This document shows, in pieces, positions 44,232 through 53,200 of a DNA stretch of 64,000 bases. Both the position numbers and the translations under genes were made by a program. This DNA comes from Segetibacter sp. GTDB taxonomy: Bacteria > Bacteroidota > Bacteroidia > Chitinophagales > Chitinophagaceae. The notes below the pieces were generated by a model. The model worked only from the letters and a program-made list of their open reading frames with translations. It was not told the DNA's origin and made no database searches. Numbering within the stretch: position 1 is the first letter of the stretch; each line of letters begins with the position of its first letter. The DNA lies in assembly GCA_028288485.1 (NCBI GenBank), contig JAQBNO010000163.1:23460-87459 (forward strand), in the 5' to 3' direction.

Positions 44232-46415
44232 ATGAATTTTAGATATTCGGTTCGAACAGTTGCTTTAAGCGTTGCCTTAATCATCTTAGCTGCAAATATT
44301 GCGGAAAGTAAGCCCATAATTTTTAGAGATAATTCGTCGAATAACACGGTAGGTAAACAGGTGGAATTATTAATAGATTCTTCCGGTTATTTCAATATCA
44401 ATAACATTGTTACTGAAGGTAAGTTTAAGCAAAGTGAAAAAACAGCCCCTATATTTTTCTTAAAAAATCAAATATTGTGGGCCAGGTTTTCAGTAACAAA
44501 CCTTACTGCAGATTCATCGGTTTTCTTCTGCATCGAGTACCCTCATATTTCGGAAATGGATTTGTATAAACTCGATGAAAACGGGCAGCTACAAACAATA
44601 GTTTCAACAGGAACGAATTATGATTTTAATCAAAGGTCGCACAACCATGTAAATTTTAATTTTAATCTTCATTTGCCTCAGGGTAAAACAGGCACCTACT
44701 ATTTCAAGATCAATAGTCAGCACCCGGTAGAACTGAGAATGGCTTTAATGAATTTTAATGCAGTGGCACAAGTGCATTCGCTGCAATCTATGATTATGGC
44801 CGCTTACCTTGGTGTTATTATATCTATTTTGCTATATAATCTTTTTCTATATTTTGCAACAAGAGACCGCAGTTATATTGTTTATGTTATTTACCTGTTT
44901 ACTTTGGCATTTGCCCAGCTTACACAGGCGGGCTGGTCCTTTAAATACTTTTGGCCATCAATGCCGACATTTAATAATGTTGGTGTAATATGGACAACCT
45001 GTTTTGCAGGAATTGCTGCTATTTGTTTTGCCATTTCATTCCTTCATACGGCAACGTATTCGCCGAAGGCGCACACGTTTTTGTGGTTGTTAATATGGGC
45101 TCATATTGTTGCTTTTCTCTTATCTTTTAGTTCTTTCAGGTTTGTCTCTTATCATATTTTAAATTTCAGTGTGCTGGTTTCAGGTGTGGTGCTTATTTAT
45201 GTATCGGCTGCAATTTCTGCAAGGGGCTACCGGCCTGCACTTTATTATTTATTGGCCTGGTCGGCTTTTTTGGTAGGGTTGATTATACTGGTTTTACGTA
45301 ACCTGGGATTTTTACCCGTAAATAATTTTACGACTTATGTATTATACGGAGGATCAGCTATCGAAGCAATACTGCTGTCTATAGCCCTTGCCGATAAGAT
45401 CTCGATTTTACGAAGAGAAAAGGAAGTGTCGCAGGCAGCTGCCCTTCAAATCTCGCAGGAAAATGAACGGTTGGTGAAAGAACAGAATATTGTATTGGAA
45501 AGGAAAGTTGCGGGGCGAACTGAAGAACTGCAAAAGGCAAACCACCAGTTAACTGAAGCATTTAAAAATTTAAAAGGCGCACAGATACAATTGGTAGAAT
45601 CTGAAAAAATGGCTTCACTCGGCCAGTTAACCGCCGGTATTGCCCATGAGATAAATAACCCCATAAACTTTGTAAAAAGCAACATAAAGCCGTTGCAACT
45701 TGATTTTAAAGACCTGATGGAGGTTATTAATGAGTATGAAAAGTTGCATGACTTCGAGATCCCTGAAATAAAGCCTCACTTAGAACAGATAGAAGCATTA
45801 AAGAAAAGCATTGACCTGGAATTTATTAAGAAAGAGGTTGAAAGCCTGATGAAAGGGATAGAAAATGGGGCAGAAAGAACGGCAGAGATTGTAAGAGGCC
45901 TTCGCACCTTCAGCCGCCTGGATGAGAGCGTAATCAAGACTGTTGACATTCATGAAGGCATTGATTCAACATTAATTTTACTTCGCAGTAATATTCCGGC
46001 TAATATTTCCGTTGTAAAAGATTATTTGGCCGATGGAAATATTGAATGCTTTCCCGGAAAACTGAACCAGGTTTTTATGAACATTATTTCCAATGCCGTT
46101 CATGCTATAAAATCGAAACCCGAAATGATGCCGGATGAAAAAATTACAATTTCAACACGGCGGCTCGAAGCAGAACAAATTGAGATAAGAATTAAAGACA
46201 CGGGCAAAGGAATGTCAGAAGAAGTGAAGCAGAAGATTTATGACCCGTTCTTCACTACAAAAGATGTAGGTGAAGGAACTGGGTTAGGGATGGCAATAGT
46301 GTTTAAGATCATCCAGGAACATTCCGGTAAAATCGAGCTACATTCTACAGAGGGAGTAGGGTCGGAGTTTATTATAACATTACAAGATGCGATACCGGTG
46401 AAAAAGCCGGCTTAA
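44232..46415 (+). CDS. 7TMR-DISM sensor histidine kinase
   Basis: A 727 aa membrane sensor. After a signal peptide (ending ANIAES) there is a periplasmic DISMED2 domain (about 30-175; ILWARFSVTNLTADSSVFFC). Seven transmembrane helices follow (about 185-390), then a coiled coil (VLERKVAGRTEELQKANHQL) and the kinase core: His472 in SLGQLTAGIAHEINNP, N-box NQVFMNIISNAVHAIKSKP, then IKDTGKGMSEEV and GEGTGLGMAIVFKIIQEHSG. DISM receptors often bind carbohydrates or other small ligands outside. It lacks its own receiver; the receivers at 41771 and 46623 are likely partners. Confidence 0.94.
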   Translation: MNFRYSVRTVALSVALIILAANIAESKPIIFRDNSSNNTVGKQVELLIDSSGYFNINNIVTEGKFKQSEKTAPIFFLKNQILWARFSVTNLTADSSVFFCIEYPHISEMDLYKLDENGQLQTIVSTGTNYDFNQRSHNHVNFNFNLHLPQGKTGTYYFKINSQHPVELRMALMNFNAVAQVHSLQSMIMAAYLGVIISILLYNLFLYFATRDRSYIVYVIYLFTLAFAQLTQAGWSFKYFWPSMPTFNNVGVIWTTCFAGIAAICFAISFLHTATYSPKAHTFLWLLIWAHIVAFLLSFSSFRFVSYHILNFSVLVSGVVLIYVSAAISARGYRPALYYLLAWSAFLVGLIILVLRNLGFLPVNNFTTYVLYGGSAIEAILLSIALADKISILRREKEVSQAAALQISQENERLVKEQNIVLERKVAGRTEELQKANHQLTEAFKNLKGAQIQLVESEKMASLGQLTAGIAHEINNPINFVKSNIKPLQLDFKDLMEVINEYEKLHDFEIPEIKPHLEQIEALKKSIDLEFIKKEVESLMKGIENGAERTAEIVRGLRTFSRLDESVIKTVDIHEGIDSTLILLRSNIPANISVVKDYLADGNIECFPGKLNQVFMNIISNAVHAIKSKPEMMPDEKITISTRRLEAEQIEIRIKDTGKGMSEEVKQKIYDPFFTTKDVGEGTGLGMAIVFKIIQEHSGKIELHSTEGVGSEFIITLQDAIPVKKPA

Positions 46416-46622
46416 AGCAGGAGTAAGTTGTAGGGAGGAAACAGGAAATAGATTAGTAATTAGATACTGGTAATTGGTAACGTAGGTAGGAGCAAAACTG
46501 CTGCTGGCACCGGTCAACTGTTATCTGTCATCTCTTTGTTCGAATAAAATGTATAGGTTCTCTGAATAATGTTTAAACATTTATTACTTTTGCTGTTTAA
46601 GGCGTGTCGTAAAAATCCAACC

Positions 46623-47714
46623 ATGAAAAACTATAGTAACAAGATTTCTGTATTATATATAGATGACGAAGAAGAAAACCTGGTGTCTTTTAAAGCCGCC
46701 TTTCGTCGCCAATACAACATATTAACGGCTAACTCTGCGGCCGAAGGATTAAGGGTACTGAATGAAAAGTCGGTCCATGTAATTATTGCCGATCAACGTA
46801 TGCCAGGCACGACCGGCGTAGAATTTTTCGATATTGTTCGCATTGCCCATCCCGATCCCATCCGTATTTTACTAACAGGTTATACCGATGTTGAAGCAAT
46901 CATCGATTCAATTAATAAAGGCCATATTTTCAGGTATATTAAAAAGCCGTGGAACGAGCTTGAACTTCAAACGGCCATCAGTAATGCGTACGAAGTTTAT
47001 TTAACCAGGGAAGAACTGAAATCTAAGGTCGCAGAATTAGAAAGAACAAACGATGAATTGAACAGGTTTGTTTACAGCACCTCTCACGACTTAAGATCTC
47101 CCCTGGCTTCTGTAATGGGCGTATTAACCCTGGCACGGATGGAAGGCTCTGTAACAGATCCTAACGGCTATATGGGAATGATCGAAAGCTGCGTTAAGAA
47201 AATGGACCTTTATATTCTCAAGGTCATTGAATATTACAAAAGCATTCGTATCGATGAAGATTATGATGATATCGACTTTGAAGAACTTGCAGCAGAAAGT
47301 ATTGGCTATTGTAAAGAGCAACACCCGGCCATCGAATTCGATGTACAGGTAAACCAAAACGCAGAATTTACTTCCGATGCATTCAGGCTGTCTGTAATTT
47401 TAAATAACCTCATTTCAAATGCCGTTAAATACCAAAAACCAAGCGAGCCGCGTCAAATTGTTAAGCTGTTGATCGAGGTGGATGAAAAGGAAGCAAATAT
47501 CGTTATAGAAGATAATGGCATCGGTATTATTGAACACCATTTGAACAGTGTTTTTAAAATGTTTTTCCGCGGCAACTTCACAGTTACCGGCTTAGGAATC
47601 GGTTTATACATTGTAAAGGAAGCACTGACCCGGATAGGAGGAGATATCAACGTACAGTCGACCTATGGTGTGGGAACGAGCTTCCGGTTGAAAGTTCCCA
47701 ACATGAAAAAATAA
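46623..47714 (+). CDS. Hybrid receiver-histidine kinase
   Basis: I start at the ATG at 46623 (MKNYSNKISVLYIDDEEENL); the frame extends 18 codons upstream with a sequence not seen in such proteins. The 363 aa protein has an N-terminal receiver (Asp57 in IIADQRMPGTTG; LTGYTD; YIKKPWNE), a coiled-coil linker (SKVAELERTNDELNRF), a dimerisation helix with His155 in STSHDLRSPLASVMG, and an ATPase domain (LNNLISNAVKYQKPS, IEDNGIGIIEHH, GLGIGLYIVKEALTRIGGD). The order receiver-then-kinase suggests it relays a signal from another kinase, such as the one encoded just upstream. Cytoplasmic. Confidence 0.93.
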   Translation: MKNYSNKISVLYIDDEEENLVSFKAAFRRQYNILTANSAAEGLRVLNEKSVHVIIADQRMPGTTGVEFFDIVRIAHPDPIRILLTGYTDVEAIIDSINKGHIFRYIKKPWNELELQTAISNAYEVYLTREELKSKVAELERTNDELNRFVYSTSHDLRSPLASVMGVLTLARMEGSVTDPNGYMGMIESCVKKMDLYILKVIEYYKSIRIDEDYDDIDFEELAAESIGYCKEQHPAIEFDVQVNQNAEFTSDAFRLSVILNNLISNAVKYQKPSEPRQIVKLLIEVDEKEANIVIEDNGIGIIEHHLNSVFKMFFRGNFTVTGLGIGLYIVKEALTRIGGDINVQSTYGVGTSFRLKVPNMKK

Positions 47715-47827
47715 CGAGCTCTCGCTACAGCGTTTTTATAACATGTCAAAATTGTCTTTTGCGGGTAGCAGGAGACAATTTCTATTTAATGTAATACCCC
47801 GACAAGTCAACTTAAGATTATTGCTAA

Positions 47828-47896
47828 GTGAAACGTCAAAAGTGATCCCAATAATCGGGAAAATTGACTTTCTTATTTTGACCTTTTACGTTTCAC
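47828..47896. repeat. Palindromic repeat unit 1
   Basis: This 69 bp unit opens GTGAAACGTCAAAAGTGATC and closes TTTTGACC..ACGTTTCAC, so its ends are reverse complements (GTGAAACGT/ACGTTTCAC with imperfect inner pairing). Its first 27 bases are identical to those of the unit at 47935. Confidence 0.85.
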
Positions 47897-47934
47897 CCGG
47901 CATTAGTGGCAGGTGAACTTAAAATTGTCCCTTG

Positions 47935-48001
47935 GTGAAACGTCAAAAGTGATCCCAATAAAGGGGAGAAAGAAATTTCTCATTTTGACCTTACGTTTCA
48001 C
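47935..48001. repeat. Palindromic repeat unit 2
   Basis: A 67 bp unit, 107 bp from unit 1 start to start, with the same ends and a different, partly palindromic centre (GAGAAAGAAATTTCTC). Confidence 0.85.
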
Positions 48002-48389
48002 GTTTTGACACGACAGTAATTTAAACTAAGAGAATTTCTTTTCTGGGGTTTGCCTTTTACCTGGTACATCTTATAGATTTGAATTAGGTGACCAGCGGTT
48101 TATCGCTATTGGAAATCGTTGCGTCGCATTACGTTTATCTGCAGTGCTCCCAGGTAGCGAAAAGACAGGGTTGCCGTACTTGAAGGGGTTGTGCCCCGAA
48201 ACAAATGATAACCCATTCTTAATGCTATCTCTAATAATGATATTCATAGCGGTAAATCCTCAAAATTAATTCCGGCATATTGGCTCATCTTGAATTCTCT
48301 TTCCAACGCTTTGCCGCGTATTTCTGCTATAGATCCTGGTTGTAACCACACGTTAAAGTATAAGCTAAATGGAAAGCGAAGGTTAATAG

Positions 48390-49655
48390 TTAGTAAGCGG
48401 GGTGTTCCGCCACAGGATGAGCGGCATTTCTTGTGGTAGCGAGGTTCTGTTTATAGTCGTGTAGCTTTAATGCAAGATCGCGGGTAACTTCATCCATCTG
48501 GTCGATCGATTTTTGCATAACCGTAGTGATATTACTAAGCTCATGCCGGTCGAAATTATCGAGTTCCAGAAGAGAAACAAGGCCCTGCAAATTGCAGATG
48601 GGCTGCCTTACTTTATGCGAAGTGGCAAATGCAATTTTTTCTAATTGTTGAATGTATTCATCTCTTTGTATCTCGGCTTTTTTTAATTCTGTAATATCTG
48701 TACCGTATCCGAATATATACTTAAGGCTACCGTTTTCGAAATAGGGAAAAAACTTTCGTAGTAAATAGCGCTTCCTGCCATCTATCAGGTGTTCATCTAT
48801 CCACTCCTCGCTTTCCCCTGCAACAGCTCTTAAAAATCTTTCCCTTCGTTTTTCCGGGATGGTCATATCAGTATTTCCCTTGAACATAAAGTAGTCAAAG
48901 TCGTCTTTACCAATCATCCATTTTCTTGTCTCATCATTTTTTACTGCATTTTTATTCAGTAAAACATACCGGTGTTCTTTATCGAATACAGCCACATCTA
49001 TCGGGAAGTTTTCAAGTACGTAGGCATAAAAATGTTCCTGCCTGGCTCTTTCTTCTTCAGCATTTTTTTTGTCTTCCCTCGCTTTTACGATCTCAGTTAT
49101 GTCACGCGCTAATAGTAAACAACACTTTTTATTTTTAAAGAATACCTCTCCTGTTGAAACTTCTACTATAATGATTTCACTATTTTTCTTTTTATGCTTC
49201 TTTATGCCTCCTTTCTTCAACCCAGGTTGTTGTGCTTTTAGTAGTTGTTCCACCTGGTTTAGGTCCTCTTCCACCCTAATGTCACTTATAGACATTGTAA
49301 GAAATTCTTTTCTCGAATAACCATAACACTCAATGGACGCAATATTCACAGCAAGAAATTCCTGTGTATCTAAATCAACTATCGCCATCGGAAGCGGGTT
49401 ACTCTCGAAAAGATTGTAATACTGCTTCTGTGAATTAAAGATTTTTATTCTTACATGCTTAATGCTGTAAAAGATGATAACTGCAAAAAAAAGAATTAAA
49501 AAGGGGATCTTGTAGTTTTCGAAATGCTTTACATACTCTTTTTGAATATATTTATTCGCCAGGAAGACAAAAGCATCATTTAAAAAAACGCATAGATGTG
49601 CGACCACCACAAATAGCAGTGTCAGTACGACCTCGGGTTTCTTTAAAGCTTTCAT
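48390..49655 (-). CDS. PAS sensor protein ending after a histidine-kinase-like dimerisation domain
   Basis: A 421 aa membrane protein: two N-terminal helices (VVLTLLFVVVAHLCVFLNDA; IPFLILFFAVIIFYSIKHV), a PAS domain (about 80-190; YNLFESNPLPMAIVDLDTQE), a coiled coil, a second PAS (about 210-330; YVLENFPIDVAVFDKEHRYV), and a helix pair with His347 in FATSHKVRQPICNLQGLVSL. Only 74 residues follow the His and no ATPase domain (no N, G1 or G2 box) is present, so it cannot autophosphorylate alone. It may accept phosphate from, or pair with, another kinase. The stop is followed by repeats rather than by a detached ATPase frame. Confidence 0.88.
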   Translation of the reverse strand: MKALKKPEVVLTLLFVVVAHLCVFLNDAFVFLANKYIQKEYVKHFENYKIPFLILFFAVIIFYSIKHVRIKIFNSQKQYYNLFESNPLPMAIVDLDTQEFLAVNIASIECYGYSRKEFLTMSISDIRVEEDLNQVEQLLKAQQPGLKKGGIKKHKKKNSEIIIVEVSTGEVFFKNKKCCLLLARDITEIVKAREDKKNAEEERARQEHFYAYVLENFPIDVAVFDKEHRYVLLNKNAVKNDETRKWMIGKDDFDYFMFKGNTDMTIPEKRRERFLRAVAGESEEWIDEHLIDGRKRYLLRKFFPYFENGSLKYIFGYGTDITELKKAEIQRDEYIQQLEKIAFATSHKVRQPICNLQGLVSLLELDNFDRHELSNITTVMQKSIDQMDEVTRDLALKLHDYKQNLATTRNAAHPVAEHPAY

Positions 49656-49948
49656 AAATTGTCAATTGTAATAACTTAAAAAGTGCCCTTGTTATTGTTT
49701 AACAGCACCAGCAGAGTGATTAAAAAAAGTTATAGGAAACGGCCATTAGCTTAAACAGTGAGCATGGCTTATTTTAAAGAATTAACGGTAAAGGGTTAAT
49801 TATCTCGGTGAATTACCAATAAAGTTCGAAGCAACGGGTCAGCGCCAGCAGGCAATGGGAAGTCGGCGTTGATTGCTGTATTAAGAGTGATGACTAAAAT
49901 AATTTTAAATTATACTGTTATTTACAGAAGCTGCATTAAGATTTGCAA

Positions 49949-49969
49949 GCATAAGTGAGTGACATCACC
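49949..49969 (+). repeat. Dispersed short repeat, left of an inverted pair
   Basis: GCATAAGTGAGTGACATCAC plus C. With 50104-50124 it forms a 21 bp inverted pair with two mismatches, 155 bp apart. Confidence 0.8.
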
Positions 49970-49982
49970 TTTGAAGGAGTCA

Positions 49983-50114
49983 TTAGACAAAGGGATCCGT
50001 TCGTACAGCGATCTTGATGAGTGTGATAACGATCGCAACAAAAAGAACAACTAAGAAATTAGCCGCAAGCAATAATATCGTCGTGGTAAACCGGAATTCC
50101 TTTGGTGGTGTCAC
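49983..50114 (-). CDS. Possible 43 aa membrane peptide
   Basis: The frame could start only at a GTG inside the repeat (50112-50114). It reads TTILLLAANFLVVLFVAIVI, then TLIKIAVRTDPFV before the stop, a single strong transmembrane helix with a basic cytoplasm-facing end. Hydrophobic codon choice is consistent over 30 residues. It may be a true micro-protein, a fragment of a lost membrane gene, or chance. Confidence 0.3.
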   Translation of the reverse strand: MTPPKEFRFTTTILLLAANFLVVLFVAIVITLIKIAVRTDPFV

Positions 50115-50124
50115 TCACTTGTGC
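50104..50124 (-). repeat. Dispersed short repeat, right of an inverted pair
   Basis: GGTGGTGTCACTCACTTGTG plus C, the inverted partner of 49949-49969. Confidence 0.8.
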
Positions 50125-50248
50125 TTTTTGAACGGGTCTCATCGGGTTGAAAGAGGCAATGCTTACCCTTAATAAGTGTACTTGAGTATTTGTACTTTGT
50201 TGTTGATATATTAGTATTTGTATATTTTTCTCCCTTTAGGGCCGGGGG

Positions 50249-53200
50249 TCATACTTCCATCACTTTATTTCCATAACTCACCAGCTTAATTTTACTCGAT
50301 CCCCCCGGTTGTTTGGTTACCTGTATCTGGGTTCCTATGCGCTCTTTCAAAGCTTCCACGTGAGAGATGATGCCAATAGCTTTCCCGTTAGCCTGTAAGT
50401 TTTCAAGTGCCGAAATGGCGACATCTAAAGTGTCCGCATCAAGTGTACCAAATCCTTCATCGATAAATAAAGAATTAATCTGCACTTTCCGGCTGGCCAG
50501 ATCAGAAAGGCCGAGCGCCAGCGCCAGGCTCACAAGGAAGCTCTCTCCTCCCGACAGAGTACCCATAGGGCGAACAACATCCGCCTGGTATCCGTCAATG
50601 ATCTGCAGTTCCAGGTCTTTCTCCGCAGTCTTTAAAATTCTATAGCGGTCACTTAACCGCAGCAAATGACGGTTCGCCAACTGGGTGAGGCGGGCAAGGG
50701 TAAGGCCTTGTGCAAACCTGCTAAACTTTTTACCGTTTTCTGAGCCGATGAGCAAACACAGCTTGTTCCAGCGGTCGTATTCTTTCCGTTGCAATTCAAT
50801 CGTGATAGCTATTTCGCGGTATTGCTCTTTACGATGTTCATCTGCTTTTAAAATTTCTTTTACCCTGCCAATTTCCTGGTTTAGTCGGGAGATTGTTGCT
50901 TCTAATTCCCGGCTATTTGTTGATAAGGTTTCATCAGTTTCTGTCGTGAGTTCTTTGGCAACTTCCTTATTTAAGTCAGCTTCCGTATCTGATAATGAAC
51001 GTCGAAGTTCTGTTTGTTTCTTTTCAGAACGTCGTTGTTCTTCTTCAATTTGTTCAGCTTCTTTTTCCGGCAGAAGTCTTTGCTTTAGCGCTTCAACCGA
51101 TTCAATATGATCTGCGGCTAACTGGTTATTTAAATCTACAATAAGTGTGCGGTAGCTTTCTTGCAGTTGCTCCAGGTCGTGGCTCCAGCTATCCTGCTGG
51201 CTTTTGGCAACTTGCAGAGTCTGTTGTTTTTGGTTTAATGCTGCACGAATGCTTTCCGACAACTCTTTTTTCTCCGCCAGGTTTTGTTCAAGTCGTTTCC
51301 GTTCGGCATCGGTGTCTTTTTCTCCGAACAGGTTCAACCGCTCTTCTTTTAATTTTGTGAGCTCACTTTCACTTTCACCCAAATGTGTTTCTAAAAGTTG
51401 AAGCCGCGTTGTTTTTTCTTCGACCGTTTGTTTAGCGTGTCTTATGTCGTTTTCTACCTGGTTGCAATAGGTTTGTTTTTCCTGTAAATCTTTTTGGGCA
51501 GCAAGGAATTTCGTTGAGGCACTCTTCAGTTGCTGCAAAATCTTTTTGGCAGCAGCATAACTGAAATTAATTTGATAAGGAACAAGAAATTGAACTGCTT
51601 TTAAGGTAAGATCAGCATCGGCTTTTGAAGAATTGTTTAATTCATCATTAACCCGGATAATGGAAGCTTTAATATTTTCAATCTTTGTTTCTGTTTGTCT
51701 GATCTCCCCTGCGTTTTTCAGAATTGCTTCATTCAGTTTTGTTATGCTGGTTTCGATTTCCTTTATTTTTCTTTCCAGGGTTCTTATTGACTGTATTTTT
51801 TCTTTAAGCAAGTCATATTCAGCTTTCTTTTTTCCTATAACGGCTTCGACGATTCCGGGCTTTTCAATATCAAGCGGTTTTGGAAGCTTTTCATTGTTAC
51901 TTGCGAAGCTTTGTAACAATAACGATTGTGCATCGGTCGCCTCTTCCTTTTGTTTTTTCGTATGTTCTAAATCGTGTTGGAGCCCACGGATCAAAACTTC
52001 TTTATCATTTAGTGTTTTTAATAAAGTAGCTGCTTTTATTTTTTGAGCATTCCGTTTTTTCTCTGCCTCGCTTAGCTCATTCGTATAATTATTTTCTACA
52101 AACGGGTGATGTGTTGATCCACATAAAGGACATTCTTCGTTGGATTGCAGTTTCTTCCGGTCTGCTTCATATTTCTGAATGAGCATTTGCAACTCCACAT
52201 TTTTCTGTAACGCCGAAAAATGCTGTTCTGCTTCCTCGTGTTCCTCTTTTAACTGGTTCGCTGCAGCCCTTTCCAGAATTGATCGTTCAGCTAATGTTTT
52301 TTCCTGGGTAGCCAGGTGTTCCACGGTAGCCAGGAGCTGTTGAACTTGATTAGCAATACCTTGCTGGTGTTCACAGATGCTTATTAACGAGGGGAAACAG
52401 GCTGCGTCTGCTTCCAATTCTTCCAGTGCTTTACCTGCCGATACTGTTACTAATTGTTCTTTGTATTCAGAAAGTTGTTCTTTTGCAGCTTGAATTAACT
52501 CGTTGTTTTTTGTATCATCTTTTTGCAGCTGATCCAGCCTTTCATCTTCAACGCTTTCCTGCTTAGTGTAATTTGCTTTTTCTTTGTTATGAGATTCTGT
52601 TTTTTCATACAAATCTTGCATTCTTTCCAAATACCCTTCAAACACCGGGATTGATTTTTCAAGCTCCGAATCACTACGATGTTGTACAATCCATTTTTCT
52701 ATTTCGGTGATCTCTGCTTTTAATTTTTCCGCATCCTCCTGTTTTTTTGCAGCTTCCGCTTTCAGTTTTTCAAGTTCTGACTCAGCCGTTTTATAGTCCT
52801 TTTGTTCCTTTCCTAATTGATTATTTTTTTCCGAAATTAAAACATCCCTTTTTTCGGCTTCTGCTATAACAGGCAAGGCTGCTTTTTGCATTTGTTCTGC
52901 AGTTTTACAGTCTTCTTCTCCTTCCTGCCCTTTTGCAGTTAAAGCGGATACCGCTTCTTCCATAGCCGGTAAACGCAAAGAAATCTCCGATAGTTTTTTA
53001 TTAAGCTCTGCTACCTGCTCACCCTTTGCTTCTGCCTCAGTTAAAAGCGGTAGATGTTTTAATGCCTTTTGATGCAGTTGGAGTTTAGTAAATATTGGAA
53101 GCGTGTTATTGTATTCCGCGTTAAAAACTTCAAATTCATTTTGCAGTTCCAGTTGACGGTTTCGAAGCCTGTAAATGTTCTGCAGCCATAACAACTGGTT

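Larger units (their letters stand above)
47715..48389. other. 0.68 kb gap with tandem palindromic repeats
   Basis: Besides the two palindromes at 47828-48001, a diverged short repeat (CGTTGCGTCGCATTACGTTT, from about 48117) is present. AACATGTCAAAATTGTC-type fragments precede the first palindrome and ACGTTTTGACACGACAG follows the second, so a third, partial unit is possible. Confidence 0.55.
49656..50248. other. 0.59 kb gap with inverted short repeats around a small hydrophobic frame
   Basis: It contains the repeats at 49949 and 50104 facing each other and the 43-codon frame between them. The rest is AT-rich with no clear promoter. Confidence 0.55.

Noticed and set aside
47828..48001. Two repeat units considered as a minimal CRISPR
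   Set aside because: The units are 67-69 bp palindromes with variable centres and there are no cas genes nearby.
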